From contig CABMGC010000040.1 of the NCBI GenBank assembly GCA_902385515.1, forward strand, positions 1-8,973: DNA of 8,973 bases. The letters run 5' to 3'. Shown here one piece after another: positions 6,182 through 8,973 of this stretch (its first letter is position 1; every line of letters starts with the position of its first letter). This DNA is from an uncultured archaeon. Its GTDB lineage: Archaea > Micrarchaeota > Micrarchaeia > Micrarchaeales > CABMGC01. Below the pieces are notes generated by a model, which saw only the letters and a list, made by a program, of their open reading frames with translations, made no database searches and was not told where the DNA came from. Both the position numbers and the translations under genes were made by a program.

Positions 6182-6466
6182 ATGTCTTCTCTTACTGAAG
6201 AATATGAAGTTCTTCTTACCGATGAGGCATTAGCTATTCTGAACAAACTAGACAAAGCGTCGCATGAGCGAATAAAAAAGAAATTACGAGCACTAAGCAC
6301 ATTGCATCCAGCAAGAACTCTAAAGAAGCATCCAGACATATGGGTCCTTGAAATCGGCAATTACCGTGCGCTTTACTTGATTGACAAAACAGCAAAAACA
6401 AGGACTGTATTTTTCATAGGAGACCACAAAGAATATGAGAAGAAGTATCTTTCGATGTTCAAGTGA
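6182..6466 (+). CDS. relE: RelE/ParE-superfamily toxin
   Basis: The 94-residue protein has the compact RelE layout: first strand YEVLLTDEA (8-16), two helices with ILNKLDKASHERIKKKLRAL (19-38), then strands WVLEIGNYRALYLID (54-68) and RTVFFIGDHKEYEKKY (74-89). R62 in NYRALY and the C-terminal GDHKEY with Y85 occupy positions where RelE-type mRNA interferases place catalytic or RNA-contacting residues, and the surface is rich in Lys. RelE cuts mRNA in the ribosomal A site; ParE relatives instead poison gyrase, and sequence alone does not fully separate them, though the R and Y pattern favours RelE. Translation is probably coupled to the antitoxin, since no clear Shine-Dalgarno site fits the 9-nt gap. 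The stop lies only 12 bp before attR, showing how tightly the element is packed. Confidence 0.82.
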   Translation: MSSLTEEYEVLLTDEALAILNKLDKASHERIKKKLRALSTLHPARTLKKHPDIWVLEIGNYRALYLIDKTAKTRTVFFIGDHKEYEKKYLSMFK

Positions 6467-6478
6467 GACCTAATGGAT

Positions 6479-6530
6479 CTTAGGACCCGTTCCCTTTGTG
6501 GGTGCGTGAGTTCAAATCTCATCCCCTGCA
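6479..6530 (+). repeat. attR: orphan 3' half of tRNA-Leu
   Basis: This perfect 52-bp copy of 5417-5468 has no D arm, acceptor 5' strand or anticodon 5' stem before it; the preceding bases are AATGGAT. It cannot make a tRNA by itself. It is best read as the host's original 3' half, displaced by integration. Confidence 0.9.
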
Positions 6531-6565
6531 CTCCTATAGGTAATCTATTTATACATATCTATATG

Positions 6566-6582
6566 ATATATACCGTATATAT
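6566..6582 (+). promoter_or_regulatory. Palindromic operator/TATA region of vapBC
   Basis: ATATATAC and GTATATAT form a perfect 8-bp inverted repeat around a single C, centred 18 nt before ATG 6592. A further TATA-like stretch, TTTATACATAT, lies at 6548-6558. The dyad shares ATATAC...GTATAT with the operator of the relE operon but with a different spacing. It is probably bound by the RHH-type VapB. The weak site AGTGA (6583-6587) lies before the start. Confidence 0.5.
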
Positions 6583-6591
6583 AGTGAATGC

Positions 6592-6840
6592 ATGGCAAAC
6601 GAAGAGCAGATTCTCATCAAGGTCGACAAGACCACAAAGGCGAATATGAAAAATGCCAATATAAATTGGTCGGCGGAGATAAGAGAATTCATCAAGGAAA
6701 AGATAAACGAACAAAAAAATCTGGCTTTAGCCGTAGCGCTAACTGACAAAATATTCAATTCACAAAAGAAACACAAGAGTGACGTTACTTTAGTTATAAG
6801 GAAACTCAGAGATGAGAGATATGGAGCAAATAGTAGCTGA
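6592..6840 (+). CDS. vapB: VapB-type antitoxin (ribbon-helix-helix)
   Basis: The 82-residue protein begins with an RHH DNA-binding domain: strand QILIKVD (6-12), helix A TKANMKNA (15-22), the turn NINW, and helix B SAEIREFIKEKINEQ (27-41). The I-N-W-S-x-E-I-R-E pattern is typical of archaeal RHH VapB proteins. The C-terminal segment with TLVIRKLRDERYG (66-78) resembles the toxin-binding end, where an Arg from the antitoxin usually reaches into the PIN active site. It should neutralise the VapC encoded downstream and repress the operon through the dyad at 6566-6582. The two genes overlap by 29 nt, a common sign of translational coupling. It lies just outside attR but has the same A/T-rich composition as the integrated element. 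Confidence 0.8.
   Translation: MANEEQILIKVDKTTKANMKNANINWSAEIREFIKEKINEQKNLALAVALTDKIFNSQKKHKSDVTLVIRKLRDERYGANSS
6798..6802 (+). promoter_or_regulatory. Shine-Dalgarno site for vapC inside vapB
   Basis: AAGGA lies 9 nt before ATG 6812, inside the end of vapB. It slightly favours this start over ATG 6821, three codons later, which matches the usual length from Met to the first PIN aspartate. Confidence 0.35.
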
Positions 6841-7243
6841 TGCTAGCGTCATAGCTAAGTTTTTCATAAACGAAATATACTCCGATACTGCTCATAAATT
6901 GAGAGACTCATTAATTTCTGGACAATTAAGTATCATCGAACCTACCTTGCTTTTTTATGAAGTTATGAGTGCGGTGCGCTATTCGAAGGTAAATAATTTT
7001 ACTTTATCCGAGCTGAAATTAATTGCGGAAGCGCTTAAAAATTACACTTTTATCGTGCACAATTTCGATGCGGATCTTATTCAAAAGACCATGGACGTGG
7101 CCATCAAGTACAACATTTCTATTTACGCTGCGACCTATGTCGCATTGGCGATAAATAGTAATTCAAAACTCTACACTGCAGACGAGAAACTCATAACTGC
7201 GACAAAATTATCTTTTGTGAGGCACATCAAAGATTTCAAATAG
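6812..7243 (+). CDS. vapC: VapC-type PIN-domain toxin, one acidic residue missing
   Basis: The 143 residues span one PIN domain. VapC toxins are Mg2+-dependent RNases that usually cut tRNA or rRNA. The first acidic site is present as VADASVIAKFF (D10), the second in LLFYEVMSAVRYSKV (E50), and the last in LYTADEKLI (D124). Between the last two, the family nearly always has Y-D-A-x-Y-V-A-L-A; here it reads YAATYVALA, so Ala106 replaces the metal-binding Asp. The rest of the domain is intact and ends naturally at the TAG stop, so this is a point difference in a whole gene. The toxin may be weak or inactive, or N101 or another side chain may compensate. ATG 6821 is a possible alternative start. 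It forms an operon with vapB. Confidence 0.85.
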   Translation: MRDMEQIVADASVIAKFFINEIYSDTAHKLRDSLISGQLSIIEPTLLFYEVMSAVRYSKVNNFTLSELKLIAEALKNYTFIVHNFDADLIQKTMDVAIKYNISIYAATYVALAINSNSKLYTADEKLITATKLSFVRHIKDFK

Positions 7244-7249
7244 CCGCCC

Positions 7250-7257
7250 GTTAAATA
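7250..7257 (+). promoter_or_regulatory. Probable TATA box for mazG-infB
   Basis: GTTAAATA is about 34 nt before ATG 7288, which would give a short leader containing the GGGGAG ribosome site at 7277-7282. It is the last A/T-rich patch before the GC-rich housekeeping block. Confidence 0.35.
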
Positions 7258-7287
7258 TCTTTAAGTCGATAGATTAGGGGAGTTCAC

Positions 7288-7602
7288 ATGCATCTTGACG
7301 AATACCAGAATAACGCTAAAAAGACCGCGGCATATCCTGAAATATACAAGATATACTATCCTGCGCTCGGGCTTTCCGCCGAAGTTGGAGAGATCAACAA
7401 CAAGATAAAGAAGCGGATGCGCGACAACAAGGAAGTGGACAAGGAGGAGGCAATAGGCGAGCTCGGGGACGTGCTGTGGTATGTCAGCCAGCTCGCGACA
7501 GACCTTGACCTTTCCCTGGAGGAGATTGCCTCCAGGAACCTCGAGAAGCTCAGGAGCAGGGCGGAGCGCGGAAAGATACAAGGCAGCGGAGACAACCGAT
7601 GA
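7288..7602 (+). CDS. mazG: MazG-type nucleotide pyrophosphohydrolase
   Basis: The 104-residue all-helical protein is a single-domain MazG-like enzyme, which hydrolyses nucleoside triphosphates to monophosphates and pyrophosphate, often clearing damaged or excess nucleotides from the cytoplasm. The metal-binding signature is complete: E32 and E35 in GLSAEVGEINNKIKKRMRD, then E58 and D61 in GELGDVLWYVSQLA, the ExxE...ExxD pattern. The C-terminal ASRNLEKLRSRAERGKIQGSGDNR is the usual family ending. GGGGAG 5 nt before ATG 7288 supports the start. Base composition here is GC-rich again, unlike vapBC just upstream. The aIF5B gene begins 12 nt after its stop, so the two are probably cotranscribed. 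This is not the toxin MazF, and no MazE is present. Confidence 0.9.
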   Translation: MHLDEYQNNAKKTAAYPEIYKIYYPALGLSAEVGEINNKIKKRMRDNKEVDKEEAIGELGDVLWYVSQLATDLDLSLEEIASRNLEKLRSRAERGKIQGSGDNR

Positions 7603-7614
7603 TTTGTGGTTTGG

Positions 7615-8973
7615 ATGATTAGGCAGCCGATAATTTGCGTAATGGGTCACGTCGACCACGGCAAGACCAGCCTGCTTGACAAGGTCAGGAACACGACGAT
7701 GGCCAACAAGGAGCCTGGCGCGATAACCCAGCACATCGGCGCGAGCGAGGTGCCCATTGACGTCATAGAGAAGCTGTCGGGAAACGTGCTGAAGAAATTC
7801 AAGATAAAGATAACCATTCCCGGCCTGCTGTTCATAGACACTCCTGGCCACGAGGTCTTCACCAACCTGAGGAAGAGGGGCGGCGCGGTAGCCGACCTCG
7901 CTATACTCGTGGTCGACGTCACGAAGAACTTCGAACCCCAGACATACGAGGCAATCGACATACTCAAGGAGTACAAGACGCCTTTCGTCATAGCGGCCAA
8001 CAAGGTCGACCTGATAACCGGCTGGAGGAACCAGGGGACTGGCAGCATACTCGAGTCTCTGGCTAAGCAGAATCCTGACGTGACGGAGCGGTTCGAGGCC
8101 AAGCTGTACGAGCTCATAGGCAAGCTGGGCGAGCTCGGCTTCGCGAGCGAGAGGTTCGACCGCGTCACCGACTTCAAGAAGGAGATAGTTATACTTCCGG
8201 TCAGCGCGAAGACGGGCGAAGGCATCGCCGAGATGCTCGTGTTTGTGGCGGGAATCGCGCAGCGCTTCCTTGAGGACAGGCTCGACATAGAGGTTAAAGG
8301 CCCGGGCAAGGGAAGCATACTCGAGAAGAAGGAGGAGAAGGGCCTAGGCACGACCATAGACGTCATGCTCTACAATGGATCGCTGAAAGTAAACGACACC
8401 GTGGCGTTCGCAACGCCAAACGGCGTCGGCACAGCAAGAATAAGGGCGCTGCTGAAGCCCAAGCCCTTGCAGGAGATGCGGGACACTGCGAGCAAGTACT
8501 ATTACGTCGACTCCGTGGCGGCAGCGTCGGGAGTCAAGATAAGCGGAGTGGGGCTTGATGATGCGTTGCCGGGATCGCTGATAATATCCACCGAGGACGA
8601 GGATTACGAGTCCGAGATTTCAACAGAGATCAAGGACATATTCGCCATAGACAAGGTCGGCATATCCCTCAAGGCGGACACGATCGGCAGCCTTGAGGCG
8701 CTGTCAAGGCTCCTCAGCAACGAAGGCATAAAGATAAGCAAGAAAGGCATAGGCAACGTGTCGCGAAGGGACGTGCTGGATGCGTTCGCGATGCGCGCGG
8801 CCGACCCCTATAGCGCGATTGTCCTCGCCTTCAATGTGGCGGTCGAAGACGACGCAAAGGCCGAAAGCGAGGCCGCGAAGGTAAAGATAATAGACGAGCC
8901 GGTAATCTACAACATAATCGACGACTACAAGGAGTGGATCGATGCGGAGAAGAAGCGGGAGAGGGAGCTCGCC
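7615..8973 (+). CDS. infB: Translation initiation factor aIF5B (3' truncated by window)
   Basis: The frame is open from ATG 7615 to the window edge: 453 codons of a protein usually near 600 residues. aIF5B is the GTPase that joins ribosomal subunits and helps place initiator tRNA. The GTPase domain begins at once, without the long N-terminal extension of bacterial IF2 or eukaryotic eIF5B: G1 GHVDHGKT (11-18), switch I around AITQHIG (36-42), G3 DTPGH (75-79), G4 NKVD (129-132) and G5 SAK (197-199). Domain II follows (about 225-340), with GLGTTIDVMLYNGSLKVND, then domain III (from about 345), rich in alternating strands and helices. There is no intein in the P-loop, where some archaea have one. 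GTG 7606 is a possible earlier start. It follows mazG by 12 nt. Confidence 0.95.
   Translation, partial: MIRQPIICVMGHVDHGKTSLLDKVRNTTMANKEPGAITQHIGASEVPIDVIEKLSGNVLKKFKIKITIPGLLFIDTPGHEVFTNLRKRGGAVADLAILVVDVTKNFEPQTYEAIDILKEYKTPFVIAANKVDLITGWRNQGTGSILESLAKQNPDVTERFEAKLYELIGKLGELGFASERFDRVTDFKKEIVILPVSAKTGEGIAEMLVFVAGIAQRFLEDRLDIEVKGPGKGSILEKKEEKGLGTTIDVMLYNGSLKVNDTVAFATPNGVGTARIRALLKPKPLQEMRDTASKYYYVDSVAAASGVKISGVGLDDALPGSLIISTEDEDYESEISTEIKDIFAIDKVGISLKADTIGSLEALSRLLSNEGIKISKKGIGNVSRRDVLDAFAMRAADPYSAIVLAFNVAVEDDAKAESEAAKVKIIDEPVIYNIIDDYKEWIDAEKKRERELA

Larger units (their letters stand above)
5417..6530 (+). mobile_element. Integrase-less 1,062-bp element integrated in tRNA-Leu
   Basis: A perfect 52-bp direct repeat made of the tRNA 3' half brackets three compact plus-strand genes: a SpeD-like enzyme (5522-5863) and an RHH antitoxin/RelE pair (5927-6466). 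One repeat unit is 1,062 bp, which would be the size of an excised circle. The left copy completes an intact tRNA; the right copy is an orphan 3' half, which gives the direction of insertion. No integrase, integrase fragment, replication protein or structural gene is inside or next to it. This is either a decayed element that lost its core by deletion, or a minimal non-autonomous unit moved by a recombinase supplied elsewhere. The lack of drift between repeats argues for recent insertion or for ongoing recombination between the copies. Confidence 0.78.

Noticed and set aside
6479..6530. Second tRNA-Leu gene
   Set aside because: Only the part from the anticodon loop to the 3' end is present; the 5' half needed for the acceptor, D and anticodon stems is missing.
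7232..7245. Possible third att copy at the end of vapC (TTCAAATA)
   Set aside because: Only eight bases resemble the T-loop part of the repeat, and they are the last codons of vapC; the acceptor sequence does not follow.
7647..8366. 239-codon open frame on the minus strand
   Set aside because: It lies wholly opposite the GTPase domain of aIF5B; the Ser/Pro-rich translation is a shadow of the real frame.
1..8973. CRISPR array or transposon inverted-repeat pair
   Set aside because: No regularly spaced repeats are seen, and the only long direct repeat is the tRNA-derived pair; no transposase is encoded.

Overview
This is archaeal chromosomal DNA. Three information-processing proteins are of archaeal type: a class-I release factor with NIKS and GGQ motifs, an archaeal histone, and an aIF5B-type initiation factor. 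A dolichyl-phosphate GlcNAc-phosphotransferase-like enzyme, A/T-rich TATA-like promoter elements, short leaders and a tRNA gene without an encoded CCA agree with this. The tight packing, non-ATG starts and overlapping genes would suit a small-genome lineage such as a DPANN archaeon, but the window does not fix the phylum.

Layout. Positions 1-2365 run on the plus strand: the 3' end of an M3-family oligoendopeptidase, a DUF6544-like protein, and an AglH-like polyprenyl-phosphate GlcNAc-1-P transferase. Positions 2296-5320 run on the minus strand: a histone whose Arg-rich C-terminal tail overlaps the end of the transferase gene, then aRF1 and seryl-tRNA synthetase in a tight serS-prf1 operon. 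Divergent from serS, and apparently sharing its TATA element, is a class II tRNA-Leu(UAG) gene at 5383-5468.

The accessory part begins inside that tRNA gene. The 52 bases from the first base of the anticodon loop to the 3' end (5417-5468) are repeated without a mismatch at 6479-6530. The two copies bracket a 1,062-bp unit that looks like a tRNA-targeted integrated element. It is filled by three plus-strand genes: a divergent S-adenosylmethionine-decarboxylase-superfamily protein and a ribbon-helix-helix antitoxin/RelE toxin pair with a palindromic operator. It has no recombinase. Just outside attR is a second toxin-antitoxin operon (RHH-type VapB and a PIN-domain VapC), again behind a palindrome. 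This VapC lacks one of the usual PIN acidic residues. The A/T-rich composition of the island extends through vapBC.

From about 7250 onward the sequence returns to GC-rich housekeeping genes: a MazG-type nucleotide pyrophosphohydrolase 12 nt upstream of the aIF5B gene, which runs off the right edge.

The most interesting system is the att-bounded, integrase-less mini-element carrying a SpeD-like enzyme plus RelBE, with a second TA module abutting it. It is either a deletion remnant or a non-autonomous (satellite-like) element mobilised in trans.
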